This document shows, piece after piece, positions 22,086 to 31,328 of a stretch of 64,000 nt of DNA. Numbering within the stretch: position 1 is the first letter of the stretch; every line of letters starts with the position of its first letter. The position numbers and the translations under genes are program-made. Origin of the DNA: Symbiodinium natans (Eukaryota > Sar > Dinophyceae > Suessiales > Symbiodiniaceae); assembly GCA_905221605.1 (NCBI GenBank), contig CAJNDS010002350.1:246001-310000 (forward strand). The letters are read 5' to 3'. The notes under the pieces are model-generated. The model had not been told where the DNA came from. It saw only the letters and a program-made list of their open reading frames with translations, and searched no databases.

Positions 22086-25000
22086 TCATGGGTAGGCACA
22101 GGACTGGCAAGGAGCCATTCGATGCACAACCTGGCTAATTTTAGGAGCAAGCTTCTTAAGACTCTTAACCACAACCTGACTTGTTGGAAGAAGAGCAGAT
22201 TTTGAGGCCCCGGTGCCTGTCCACCCACCCTCAATCTGTGCAGCCTGCACGATTCTCAGGCGGTTCTGCACGCTACGACTGTCGCCACCACCGATAGGAT
22301 CGGCCCAGGTCACGACCGATCCATCCTGCCGTATCGCTGCGAACGCGCTGCAAGTGGCTTGGATCCGCCTCACGTGTCTCAGCTCTTCGTGCACGTCACT
22401 GCTGTCGGCGCCCTCTGCACTGTAGGTGCCCCAGCTTACAACCTAGGATGTCCCTGAAACCCTTGAAAAAGTATTCCTAAATAATAATCCTCTTATAAGC
22501 CCAACAAAGGGAAAGTAAGAAATGTCTCAAAATACAAAAATCTCTTATAAACCCAACTTAAGGGAAAGTAAGAAGCATGTCCCAAGCGGCTACCTAGCAA
22601 CGGAGCCATCCCGCAGGATGCAAGCAAAGGCACTCTCAGAGGCTTGAACCTGCTCAACGTTGCGCAGCTGACGTTGCACGGCGCTGCTGTCCCCACCACC
22701 TTGAGAACCAAACGAACCCTAAAAGGGCTTAGGGCTCATACACCCCAATAAGGATTATAGCAGTATAGGGTCTAGGGCCCCAATTTTAGGAATCATTTGC
22801 TTCCCAAGGCACAGGCAGCACTACCCCAGGTCACCACAGATCCGTCGCTTAAGATCGCCGCGAAGGCACCAGAAGAGGCTTGGATCTGTTGCACATCCTT
22901 CAGTCGGCCTTCTACAGACTTGAAGTCGACAGCACCATACCCCCCGGAGTGGCCGGGGTCGTGGCTGCCGCAGGCGCCCCAGCTTACGACAGACCCATCG
23001 GCCAGGACGGCGGCGAAAGCACTCTTGTGTGCTTGGATCTGCCGCACATTCCTTGGCTGCACTCAGGAGGGTAGCTATAAATTCAACTTTTAGCTGCCTT
23101 AATATAAGAAACCCAATAAGCCCAACAAAAATGTAAGGATCTAGAGTTACAGTAAAGTACCACAAAGATTCTTCAGCTGACCTTGCACAGCCCGGCTGTT
23201 ACCGCCGAGGAAGGGATCGCCCCAAGTCACAACGGAGCCGTCGCCCAAGATGGCCGCAAATGCCCAGGAAGAGGCTGAGATCTGCTGCACGTTCTTCAGC
23301 TGATCTTGAACAGCACTGCTGTCACCGCCTTCCTCAGCATCTCCCCAGGTTACGACAGAACCATCCTCCAGAATGGCGGCAAAAGCAGAAGTAGAGGCCT
23401 GGATATGTCGAACATTCTTCAGCTGACCTTGCACTGCAGTGCTGTCAGCTCCAGACTCAGAACAGCCCCAGGTAACCACAGATCCATCTTGCAGGATTGC
23501 AGCAAAAGCATACCCGGTCGATTGGATGTGTCGCACGTTCGTCAGACGACTGCGCACGTCAGCAGAGTCTCCACCATAGTTCGTCCCGCCCCAGGTCACA
23601 ACAGATCCATTCTGCCGGATCGCTGCAAAGGCGTGAAATGAGGACTGGATCTGTCGCACGTCTTTTAGCCTAGGATGGCCTTGGGACCCTCTGGAAAGTA
23701 AACCCTAAACCCTAAGCCCTAAACCCTAAACCCTAAACCCTAAACCCTAAACCCTAAACTGCCTAGTAGCTGCTCTTGCACCGCACTGCTGTCTCCACCA
23801 CTCTCACCGCGGCCCCAGGTCACCACAGATCCGTCGCCCAAGACGGCCGCAAAGGCCGCCTTGGAAGCTTGCAGCTGTTGCCTCGGATGGCCTTTAGGGT
23901 TTAGGGTTTAGGGTTTAGGGTTTAGGGTTTAGGAACCCTCTGAAGAATATTCCTAAATTATGATCCTCTTAAACCCACTAAGGTAAAAATGCAAAAGATC
24001 TCCTAAATTATGATTCTCTTAAGCCCAATCAGGAAAAATATACCATATATCCCCAGCGTACCTAGTCACACATTCCTGAGCTGATCTTGAACGGCACTAC
24101 TGTCGCCACCAAAGTCAGAGAGGCCCCAAGTAGCAACAGATCCGTCGGAGAGAATCGCGGCAAAAGCACGGCCTGTCACGGAGCTGCAAATCTCAACAGG
24201 CCTCATCTGTAGAGTTAACCTTGGCTGGCTTCTGAACCCCTCCGAAAAGTTTAGGGTTTACCGTTTAGGGTTTAAGGGCTCCTTATTGTAGTTTCTACAG
24301 AAACCCAAAAGGTGATAAAGTCCTAAGAGCCAGAATCAGAAGAAAGCCAAGCAACAGTTGCCCAGTCTGCAACCCAGCTTCCTCAACTGTTGCTGCAGCA
24401 TCCAAGGGATCTCCAGAGCAGTCCAGGAGCCGCCCCCGACACACGTTCCTAGACCCCAGGAGTAGCTTAGGAATAAAAAAAGGGCACCATGTTTGGTTTA
24501 AGCGGGGGTTGTATGGGAACCTGCACCCTAACCCTAAACCCTAAATTATTTTGCTTCGAACATCCCCACCCTCTCTTGGTAGGGATACTCTGGGGTTGGG
24601 CACTCCAGGGAGACTCTGGGGGGTTGGGCACTGGGGTTGGGCACTCCAGGAGACTCTGGGGTTGGGCACTCCAGAGACAGGGCACTCCAGGGACACTTTG
24701 GGGTTGGGCACTCCAGGGATGAGCGAGGAGTAGACCGGGCGACGAGAAGAGTTCCGGGCGAGGAGCACAGTTGAGTTTAAAATCTAACAACCCCACACCG
24801 AGGGTGGGGAACAATCCACGAGCCGCCCCCGACACACGTTCCTCTTACTGCTGGTTAGTGGGGAATGTGGGAATGAGGTACCCTATGTAATCCCTTAAAG
24901 GGTATACGTAGGTCCCTAATTCCTTCATTCCCTGCCTAGACCCCAGGAGTAGCCTAGGAATGAAAAAGGGTGCCCTTTTTGGCTTAACGGGGGTTATATT

Positions 25001-25185
25001 GGGAACCTAAACCCTAAACCCTCAACCCTAAACAACACCCTAAACAAAAAGGAATACGGGCCTACTCTGGGCCCTAGGTTCAGAGCAGTCTGTGCATGCA
25101 CCTGCAACGACTCCACCGTGTGATCCGGCTTTGCTTCCAGTGTGACTGTTCTGCCACTTAGCAGGCTCACATGAAGTGTTAGCAT
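22086..25185 (-). CDS. Complete 8-exon gene: ubiquitin-like leader plus about ten RCC1-type repeats
   Basis: Exons on the minus strand: 25185-25082, 24448-24356, 24219-24070, 23881-23771, 23669-23172, 23051-22804, 22699-22602 and 22442-22086. All phases agree and total 1659 nt (552 codons plus stop). Exons 1-2 give a ubiquitin-like leader of about 70 residues (starts MLTLHVSLLSGRTVTLE; later GRLLDCSGDPLDAAATVEEA). Then come ten short repeats with the core AFAAILxDGSVVTWG, separated by GGDSSAVQxQLKNVxQIQAS. A tail of about 50 residues, rich in Lys, Ser and Val, ends in PCQSCAYP. The repeats are RCC1/HERC-like but about 38-40 residues long, shorter than canonical RCC1 blades, and no HECT domain follows. 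Donors are GA, GT, GT, GC, GA, GA, GT for introns 1-7; all acceptors are AG|G. The role is unknown; a beta-propeller scaffold is an inference from the family. The start is the only Met before the ubiquitin-like fold. Confidence 0.88.
22443..22601 (-). mobile_element. Intron 7 of the RCC1-like gene, CTAGG-ended introner
   Basis: Minus-strand intron GTTGCTAGGTAGCC...GGACATCCTAG. The next exon begins GTTG, so the first four intron bases duplicate the exon start. The remaining element has CTAGG inverted ends. Its interior (TTATTTAGGAATACTTTTTC) is shared with intron 3 and with 36.1 kb. Two internal copies of a CTTACTTTCCCTT...GGG module are visible. Confidence 0.75.
23052..23167 (-). mobile_element. 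Introner-like element copy 1, forming intron 5 of the RCC1-like gene
   Basis: This 116-bp element reads CTTTGTGGTACT...AGTGCAGCCAAG on the minus strand. Its ends are imperfect inverted repeats (8 of 12 bases). It is flanked on the plus strand by ATTC at 23048-23051 and again at 23168-23171. The spliced intron is one ATTC copy plus the element (23171-23052): it starts GAATC (GA donor) and ends CCAAG. Removing it restores the reading frame CTG AAG AAT GTG exactly, between two RCC1-type repeats. Three other copies lie in this window. Confidence 0.9.
23670..23770 (-). mobile_element. Intron 4 of the RCC1-like gene: mostly telomeric repeat between introner ends
   Basis: Minus-strand intron GCTACTAGGCAG...GGCCATCCTAG, GC donor. 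The following exon begins GCTA, so the 4-base duplication is perfect. Between the CTAGG ends almost everything is TTTAGGG heptamers; the right end CCAGAGGGTCCCAAGG matches the other members. Confidence 0.75.
23882..24069 (-). mobile_element. Intron 3 of the RCC1-like gene, CTAGG-type introner with telomeric insertion
   Basis: Minus-strand intron GTGACTAGGTACG...GGCCATCCGAG. The body (AATTTAGGAATATTCTTCAG) matches intron 7 and the 36.1 kb copy. Five CCCTAAA heptamers (minus strand) sit just before the acceptor. The flanking 4-mers GTGA and GCAA match only 2 of 4, so an older insertion is likely. Confidence 0.65.
24220..24351 (+). mobile_element. CTTGGCTG-type introner forming intron 2 of the RCC1-like gene
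   Basis: Intron 2 (24355-24220) has the ends CTTGGCTGGCTTCTGAACCC and AGAAGAAAGCCAAG on the plus strand, which are inverted repeats. The flanking 4-mers are TAAC and CAAC (3 of 4 match). A telomeric tract has inserted at about 24245-24275 compared with the copy at 25.99 kb. Confidence 0.65.
24449..25077 (+). mobile_element. CTAGACCC-type introner cluster forming intron 1 of the RCC1-like gene
   Basis: The segment begins CTAGACCCCAGGAGTAGC and ends CTACTCTGGGCCCTAG. It is flanked by GTTC on both sides (24445-24448 and 25078-25081), so intron 1 (25081-24449, 633 nt) is the element plus one duplicated GTTC, giving a GA donor. Inside are two divergent copies of the same family (about 24449-24535 and 24938-25077), a GGTTGGGCACTCCAGG minisatellite at 24590-24720, and a 24-bp copy of the start of exon 2 at 24820-24843. 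The layout suggests a nested or repeated insertion. Confidence 0.7.
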
Positions 25186-25986
25186 GCTGCTGGCCAGCTT
25201 TCACCCCGCGCCCATGGCAGCTCGCCCCCCAAAACCCTGACTAACCCTAAACCCCAGACCCTAAACTAAACCCTAAACCCCCTACACCATGAACAAAAAC
25301 GCTTGTAAACACTGAATCGGCCGTGCTGTAGCCAGGATTTCAAGCCCTGCAAAGCCCCAAGGACTGCGAAGTCAATAGAGGGGGGGGGAGTGGGGCGTAA
25401 AAGTAGACTTAGAACTTTAGGGTTTAGGGTTTAGGGTTTAGGGTTTAGGGTTTAGGGTTTAGGGTTTAGGGTTTAGGGTTTAGGATTTAGGGTTGAGGGT
25501 TCCTTCAAGTATGGCTTAGGGACTTAGGGTCTCTAGAGTAGATGTAAGAGCCCTGAACATGCTCCCTTCATTTGCATTCTGCCCACTAGCCGTTTGGCCC
25601 ACAGCAAACCGTAGAGGGATAGGGAGGGTATGAGAAGAGGGTTAAGGGCTTAGGGTTTGCGTAGGGTTTAGGGCTTAAAGCCTACAGGGTTTGGGGCTAA
25701 CGGGCTCTAGTAAAAAAGACGAGATAGTCCCCCGTGCAAGACCAACCCGTCAACATGACCCACTGACGCCGATGAGGTCTCCTCACGTCGAGAAATGGTT
25801 TAGGGTTTAGGGCTTCGGGTTTAGGGTTTGGGGGGAGTTCCTGGCTTGGAACTGTGCACGCCGGATCCCTTAACCCTACCCTCGAAACGCTCAACATTGA
25901 CCCTCTAAGCCCTCTAGAACCCTGCAGTGTCGACCCCAAATGCCCTAAACCCCTAAGACCCCGAACTGTGAAAGCCTCAACAACAA

Positions 25987-26170
25987 CTTGGCTGACTTCT
26001 GAACCCCTCCTAAAAGTTTCACTTTCAGGCTCCTTGTTGTAGTTGCTACACAAACCCAAGAGGTTAAAGTCCTAAGAGCCAGCCAGAAGAAAGACCAGCC
26101 AACCCCCAGACCCTAAACCCTCAACACCCTAAACCCTAAACCCTAAACCCTAAATCCGAAGAAAGCCAAG
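25987..26170 (+). mobile_element. CTTGGCTG-type introner, stand-alone copy with telomeric insertion
   Basis: It starts CTTGGCTGACTTCTGAACCC and ends GAAGAAAGCCAAG. Both sides carry ACAA (25983-25986 and 26171-26174), a perfect 4-bp repeat. A CCCTAAA tract at about 26107-26155 splits the right end, so the telomeric DNA arrived later. A third, truncated relative lies at about 31827-31893. Confidence 0.75.
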
Positions 26171-26184
26171 ACAAACCGCCCAGC

Positions 26185-26247
26185 CTTAAGAGCCTCGGCC
26201 GGCACACAGGCACAGATGGTTTCGAAGATGTCGGCTGCCGACTTCTC
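26185..26247 (-). CDS. Short exon, helical
   Basis: AG|GAG acceptor, GC donor (AAG|GCTGGG), phase 0, 21 codons: EKSAADIFETICACVPAEAL then K. Confidence 0.5.
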
Positions 26248-26488
26248 CTCCAGCATGCTTTAGGGTTTAGGGTTTAGGGTTTAGGGTTTAGAGTCTAGGG
26301 TTTAGGGTTTGGGGTTTAGGGTTTAGGGTTTAGGGGCTTGGGGTCTGGGATCCAGTGTTTAGGTACCGGCTTTAGAGCTAAGTTCCGAGAGGACAGTGTG
26401 GGAAAACAAGGCGCGCTCGGCTTCGGAGTCGGAGGGCCAATGTTTGTTGATGAGTTGTTCACAATGCAAGAAAAAGGGTTCGGGGGCT

Positions 26489-26622
26489 AGGGTTTAGGGT
26501 TTAGGGTTTAGGGTTTAGGGTTTAGGGTTTAGGGTTTAGGGTTTAGGGTTTAGGGTTTAGGGTTTAGGGTTTAGGGTTTAGGGTTTAAGGTTTAGGGTTT
26601 AGGGTTTAGGGTTTAGGGTTTA
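26489..26622. repeat. TTTAGGG array
   Basis: About 19 heptamers. Confidence 0.95.
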
Positions 26623-26668
26623 GAGTTTGTTAATACTCTTCTTATGATTTATGGCTCGTTTTTGAGGA

Positions 26669-26771
26669 TGGTGGGGTGGGGTGGGGTGGGGTGGGGTGGG
26701 GTGGGGTGGGGTGGGGTGGGGTGGGGTGGGGTGGGGTGGGGTGGGGTGGGGTGGGGTGGGGTGGGGTGGGG
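26669..26771. repeat. (GGGGT)n array
   Basis: About 20 GTGGG units; G-quadruplex-prone. Confidence 0.95.
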
Positions 26772-26801
26772 CCCGAATCCAAACCTGCTATAGGCTCGTG
26801 T

Positions 26802-27042
26802 GATACCCTAATTGAAAACCCTAAACCTTCAAGTCAGTTAGTCGGCAAGGAGGTTTTGAGGTCGACCCTCGAGCTTCTGAACGAGATACCCCAATTGGAA
26901 ACCCTAAGCGTTCAACTCAGTTGCCGACAAAGTGGTTTTGAGGTAAACCCTCGAGCTTCTGAACATGAGATACCCTAGTTGAAACCCTAAACCTTGGACT
27001 CAGTCAGCCGACAAAGAGGTTTTGAGGTAAACCCTCGAGCCG
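26802..27042. repeat. Tandem repeat of about 83 bp, three copies
   Basis: Units start GATACCC at 26802, 26884 and 26969 and share GGTTTTGAGGT and CCCTCGAGC. Confidence 0.8.
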
Positions 27043-27649
27043 TATCAACCCCAAACCCTATAAACCCTAGACCCCATAAACCCAAAACCCTATAAACCCA
27101 AAACCAAAAAAAAAACAAAACAAGATCTACCCCGAAAATTGAACCCTCAGGTTTGGGGAACCCTTTTGAAGAATTCATTCGGGAATCTAGGGGTGCAAGT
27201 TTGGACCCCTTACTAGTAGGAACCGGAAATCAACCCTCAACTCTAGACTCTAACCCGAAACCCTAAACCCTAAACCCTAGACCCCAGACCCTAAACCCCA
27301 TCCCCATCCCCAGCGCCTCCTACGACTTGCTTGGCAAGGCTTAAGACTTTAGGCTTGGCCTGGCTTTGGGGATTTAGGGTTTAGGGTTTAGGGTGTTGTA
27401 GGGTTGGGGGCTTTAGCCTCCGAAACCTACGCCCAAACCCCTGCGTCAGGGCTTTTCCTTTTTGGGCTTGAGGCTTTAGAGCGTTAGGGCCCTAAACCCT
27501 AAACCCTAAACCCTAAACCCTAAACTCAAACCCTAAACCCTAAACGGTTGAGGTGAAGGCACTGGGCTTTAGAGCTTTCAGGGCTACAGGGGTTTATGCA
27601 AGTCTTTGGGGTTTTAGGGTTTAGGGCTTAGGGTTTGGGGACTTTAGCT

Positions 27650-27730
27650 TGGGATGTTCCCCCGCTATACTAACAGTCTCCCCATATTATCACCCCTATT
27701 AAGGACTGCTAGTAAAGGGGAACATCCCAA
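27650..27730. mobile_element. Palindromic MITE, family B copy 1
   Basis: Ends TTGGGATGTTCCCC and GGGGAACATCCCAA. Internal CTAACAGTC and AAGGACTGCTAG are inverted. Confidence 0.8.
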
Positions 27731-27930
27731 CCTTTAGGGTTTAAGAGCTTTATATCGGTCCTTTACCACTATTTGCTCAAGAAACCCCAAAAGATTTTTA
27801 AAAAATGATCCCTAGAATACCCTTGATAAAGAAGAAAGAAGAATGTTTTTTCGGGGTTCTTAAGAAATTAGTAGTTTAGGGCCTTTAGGGTTTAAGGGCT
27901 TTATATAGATCTTTTCGGCTTTTCAGGAGT

Positions 27931-28023
27931 ACATGGAGGTTCATGGTACTGTATTTTCTAAACATATTAGGGCACTTAAGGATTAAGGACTTAAGGGGCG
28001 TATAAGTCCATGAACCTCCAAGT
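27931..28023. mobile_element. Palindromic MITE, family A copy 3 (internally deleted)
   Basis: Ends CATGGAGGTTCATGGTACTG and CCATGAACCTCCAAG, flanked by TA on both sides. The interior is shortened but keeps ATATTAGGGCACTTAAGG. Confidence 0.75.
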
Positions 28024-28397
28024 AGCCCTAAACCCTAAACCCTAAACCCTGACCCCCCTTTAGGTTTTGGGGTCAAGGATTTCGGGCTTCAGAGGACTCG
28101 TTCGAGGGCTCTCGGAGGGGTCCTCCTGGACGGTCCAAGCGCCCATCCGAATCAACCTGATCAGGTTCAGGGTTTAGGGCTTGGGCCTAGGGTTTAGGCA
28201 GCAGTTTCGCGACACTCGGTTTGTTCCCTGCAGATCATACCGGTTTACGGCTGAGGCTTGCCCAAAAACAACAAAATTGCCCTTCTCTTTCGGTTGGCTT
28301 CTTGCGTGAGCCTCTCTTCGTTTTGACGGGGCATTGGCTACACGACAAGACGAGGTGTGAATCCGAAACCCTAAGCCCGAAGCCCTGAGCCCTAGGC

Positions 28398-28482
28398 CCT
28401 AAACCCTAAACCCTAAACCCTAAACCCTAAACCCTAAACCCTAAACCCTAAACCCTAAACCCTAAACCCTAAACCCTAAACC
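28398..28482. repeat. CCCTAAA array
   Basis: About 12 heptamers. Confidence 0.95.
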
Positions 28483-28528
28483 CGCAAAGCATCCTGATGA
28501 CCAAAGCAAGCCGAAGCGGCCCCCACCT

Positions 28529-28654
28529 GCAGGTTCATGGGTACTTAGAACCCCAATTCTAACTGCACTGATGAGCCCTAAACCCTAAACCCTAAACCCT
28601 AAACCCTAAACCCTAAACCCTAAACCCTTAGCCCTCCAATGAACCCTCCAAGTC
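28529..28654. mobile_element. Palindromic MITE, family A copy 4, split by a telomeric tract
   Basis: GCAGGTTCATGGGTACTTAG on the left and AATGAACCCTCCAAG on the right are separated by a CCCTAAA tract (28575-28628). Confidence 0.6.
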
Positions 28655-28787
28655 TCCCCAAAACCCCAAACCCCAAACCCCAAACCCCAAACCCCAAACC
28701 CCAAACCCTCAACCCTAAACCCTGAACCTGAAACCCTAAACCCTGAACCCTAAACCCTAAACGCCCTAAATCCTAACAAGGGGGCAC

Positions 28788-28908
28788 CTCTATCGTTCCG
28801 TGGAGGCGGAGTCGCCCCAGCTCTCTCCTGTCTGGGTCGCTGGAATGGGAGAGCTGGCCACCCGGCCGCGGCAATGGCTCTGGTGCTTGCGCGCCTGGCG
28901 GGTGATTC
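28788..28908 (-). CDS. Exon-like segment, Pro-rich
   Basis: AG|GAATC acceptor and GT donor (GAG|GTGCCC), 40 codons: NHPPGAQAPEPLPRPGGQLS then HSSDPDRRELGRLRLHGTIE. No domain is recognised. Confidence 0.4.
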
Positions 28909-29318
28909 CTGGGGACAAACCCTATCAACCCTAAACCCTAAACCCTAGACCCTAAACCCTAAACCCTGAACCCTAAACCCTAAACCCTATCCCCAAGCTC
29001 GTGTCGACGAGGCAGCTCGCAGAATCGCCGACGCCACGAGTTCAGCCACGCGTTGGGCTGGGCGGCGTGGCAGGGGTCCGCAAATCAGTCAGCTGTCTGG
29101 CTGGAGCTTAGGGGTTTAGGGTTTAGGGTTTAGGGTTTAGAGGCGGATAAGGTCTGGGGTGATACAAGGGTTGAAGGCTTAGGGGGATTAAGCGGCTTAG
29201 GATATGCCCTGAAAAACCTAGGAGTCAGCCTACATTAAAGGTCGGTCCTGAACCCTCAACCCTCAACCCTCAACCCTCAACCCTAAACCCCAAACCCTAA
29301 ACCCCAAACAGCCCCAAT

Positions 29319-29379
29319 CCCTCCAGCCTCTCCGGCAGGGCATGCAGCAGAGTCTCCTGGGGCAGCATGCCCAGGTCTG
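29319..29379 (-). CDS. Short exon, helical
   Basis: Encodes ADLGMLPQETLLHALPERLE; the acceptor AAG|CAG lies at the end of a family A MITE, so the MITE may supply the splice site. Confidence 0.45.
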
Positions 29380-29500
29380 CTTGCAGGCTCATGGGTACTT
29401 ATAACCCCTCTTATAAGTCTACTTGTAACCTACTTAGAGGACTTAGGGGGCTTATAAGTAGTCTTGAAAATAGGGGTTTTAAGTACCCATGAATCTCAGA
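29380..29500. mobile_element. Palindromic MITE, family A copy 5 (diverged)
   Basis: GCAGGCTCATGGGTACTTAT on the left and TAAGTACCCATGAATCTC on the right form the inverted ends; the centre has TAGAGGACTTAGGGGGCTTA. It abuts a minus-strand exon. Confidence 0.65.
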
Positions 29501-29542
29501 GTGGGGTTGAGGGTTGAGGGTTGAGGGTTGAGGGTGCGTAAC

Positions 29543-29900
29543 TGCAGGAGCGTCGCTGACAGCCACCCGTCTGACCTTTACCCCGGCGTCAGCCACCGTG
29601 CGAAGGCGGAGCAGGTTGCCCAGCTCGAGGACCAACTGCGCTTGGAGGAGCGGCCGAGCGGGCAGTCGAAAGACCCGGCCCTGGACTGCGCAGGTCGCTT
29701 CCTCACCGCGCTGCTTGGACTCAACGTTCACAGTCGCGGCTTGGGGCAGCAACTTTCGGATGTTGACACAAACGTGAGTCGCGAACTTCTCGAGATCGTC
29801 AAGTTCACGGTGAGTGATGGGGGTGATCGAGATGGTAAGACGAATAATGGTGGTCTTTCGGAATAGTTTTGGGTTGGTTGCATTCAGTTCCAGAATGCCG
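29543..29900 (-). CDS. Longest non-RCC1 exon: unknown protein
   Basis: Acceptor ACAG|CGG, donor GCA|GTTACG, 358 nt (about 119 codons), open throughout. Reads GILELNATNPKLFRKTTIIR, LTISITPITHRELDDLEKFA, THVCVNIRKLLPQAATVNVE and later QLVLELGNLLRLRTVADAGV. The mix of beta-like and helical stretches and the absence of telomeric codons argue for a real domain. The plus-strand frame 29528-29866 is taken as its shadow, because all other good exons near here are minus. No family recognised. Confidence 0.5.
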
Positions 29901-30539
29901 CTGTTTAGGGTTTAGGGTGTAGGGTTTAGGGTTGAGGGTTGAGGGTTTAGGGTTTGAAGCAGACAGACACTCTTTTGGGACAGGTGAGGTAGCCTATACC
30001 CCCCCCAAAGGAAGGCAAATCCACCGGAAGACCTTAAGGGAGAGGCTTGCCTTTGGTGAACCCTGGACCCCTAGACTGATATAGCATGGAGTTTAGGGTT
30101 TAGGGTTCAGGGTTACATTTGGTCGTTTAGGGTTTAGGGTTTAGGGCTTAGGGTTTAGGGTTTAGGGTTCAGAGTCACATTAGGTCGCTGGACCCCGGAA
30201 CTCTTTTAGGGTTTAGGCTTTGGGGTTTGAAGAGTGCATGAAGGTCCATAGAGGAGGGGCATGTACCCAAAGGGCCCAAGACACCCAAGCAAGGAATGAC
30301 CACGGTTTAGGGTTTAGGGTTTAGGGGGGATGAGATGCCCTAAACCCAGAATACTCCCGAAAGAGTGCAGGCTATACTTTAGAGTTCGGGTGTTTTGTTC
30401 ATCGCTGGTGTGGGTGCGTATTGGTGCGTATGACTCATTCTTTGGTCGGGGCAGGACGGCCCACCCTAAACCCTAAACCCTAAACCCTAAACCCTAAACC
30501 CTAAACCCTAAACCCCTAAACCCTAAACACCTCAAAAAC

Positions 30540-30619
30540 CCTGGAAGTTCGTCGTGCTGGCAGCCCAAGAGGCGCCCCGTCCGTGGGCGGCCACGCCGGC
30601 GCCACTTTCGAGCATGAGC
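30540..30619 (-). CDS. Ankyrin-repeat exon
   Basis: AG|GCTC acceptor. LMLESGAGVAAHGRGASWAA matches the end of one ankyrin repeat (LLxxGA) and the start of the next (GxxSxA). Confidence 0.55.
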
Positions 30620-30949
30620 CTGGCGACCCCGCAAAGAACCGGTAGGGTGTAGGGTTTCCCCCAACTAACCCCTATAAACCCTAAACCCTTAGACCCTAAA
30701 CCCCAAACCCTGAACCCCAAACCCTAAGCCCTAAACCCTAAACACTAAACCCTAACCCTAAACCCTACGTCGACCCCACAGCACACCCAGCTATGTTGGC
30801 CGCTGGGTCGGCTTGCGGTGCAGCAGCGCATGGGAGCTTGCTGTCTTTGTAAGGTTGTGGCGGGTAGGGTTTCGGGATTTTAGGGTTTTTTGGGATTTTA
30901 GGGCTCTTAGGCATCCAGGGTTTAGGGATTTTAGCGATTTTAGGGCTCT

Positions 30950-31050
30950 TAGGGCTTTTAGGCATTTAGGGTTTAGGGACTTTAGGGGTTTTGGGGCTTT
31001 TAGGCATTTAGGGTTTAGGGACTTTAGGGGTTTTGGGGCTTTTAGGGTTT
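30950..31050. repeat. Two tandem copies of a telomere-derived unit of about 47 bp
   Basis: GGCATTTAGGGTTTAGGGAC followed by TTTAGGGGTTTTGGGGC, twice; encodes the spurious RHLGFRDFRGFGAF frame. Confidence 0.8.
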
Positions 31051-31241
31051 TTTGGGATTCAGGGTTTGGGGTTTTGGAGTTGAGAGGAAGCTTTTGTCTT
31101 TTTGAAGGCGACTGGCAAGCAGGTAGGGGTTGAGGAGTTGAGCTGAACCCTATCAAGCCCTAAGCCAACCGAAGCCCTAATGAAACTCTGAACCCAAAAG
31201 AAGAACAAACCTAAAACCTAACGCCATACTCCAATGACCCT

Positions 31242-31259
31242 GCTCTCTCTCTTTCTCTC

Positions 31260-31324
<65 letters not shown>
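31242..31324. repeat. (CT)n microsatellite
   Basis: CTCT with occasional CG or TTT interruptions. Confidence 0.9.

Positions 31325-31328
<4 letters not shown>

Noticed and set aside
29528-29866. 112-codon plus-strand frame with a charged segment and a GT-like donor
   Set aside because: The minus strand is open over a longer span with a more plausible protein and agrees in strand with neighbouring exons; kept only as an alternative.
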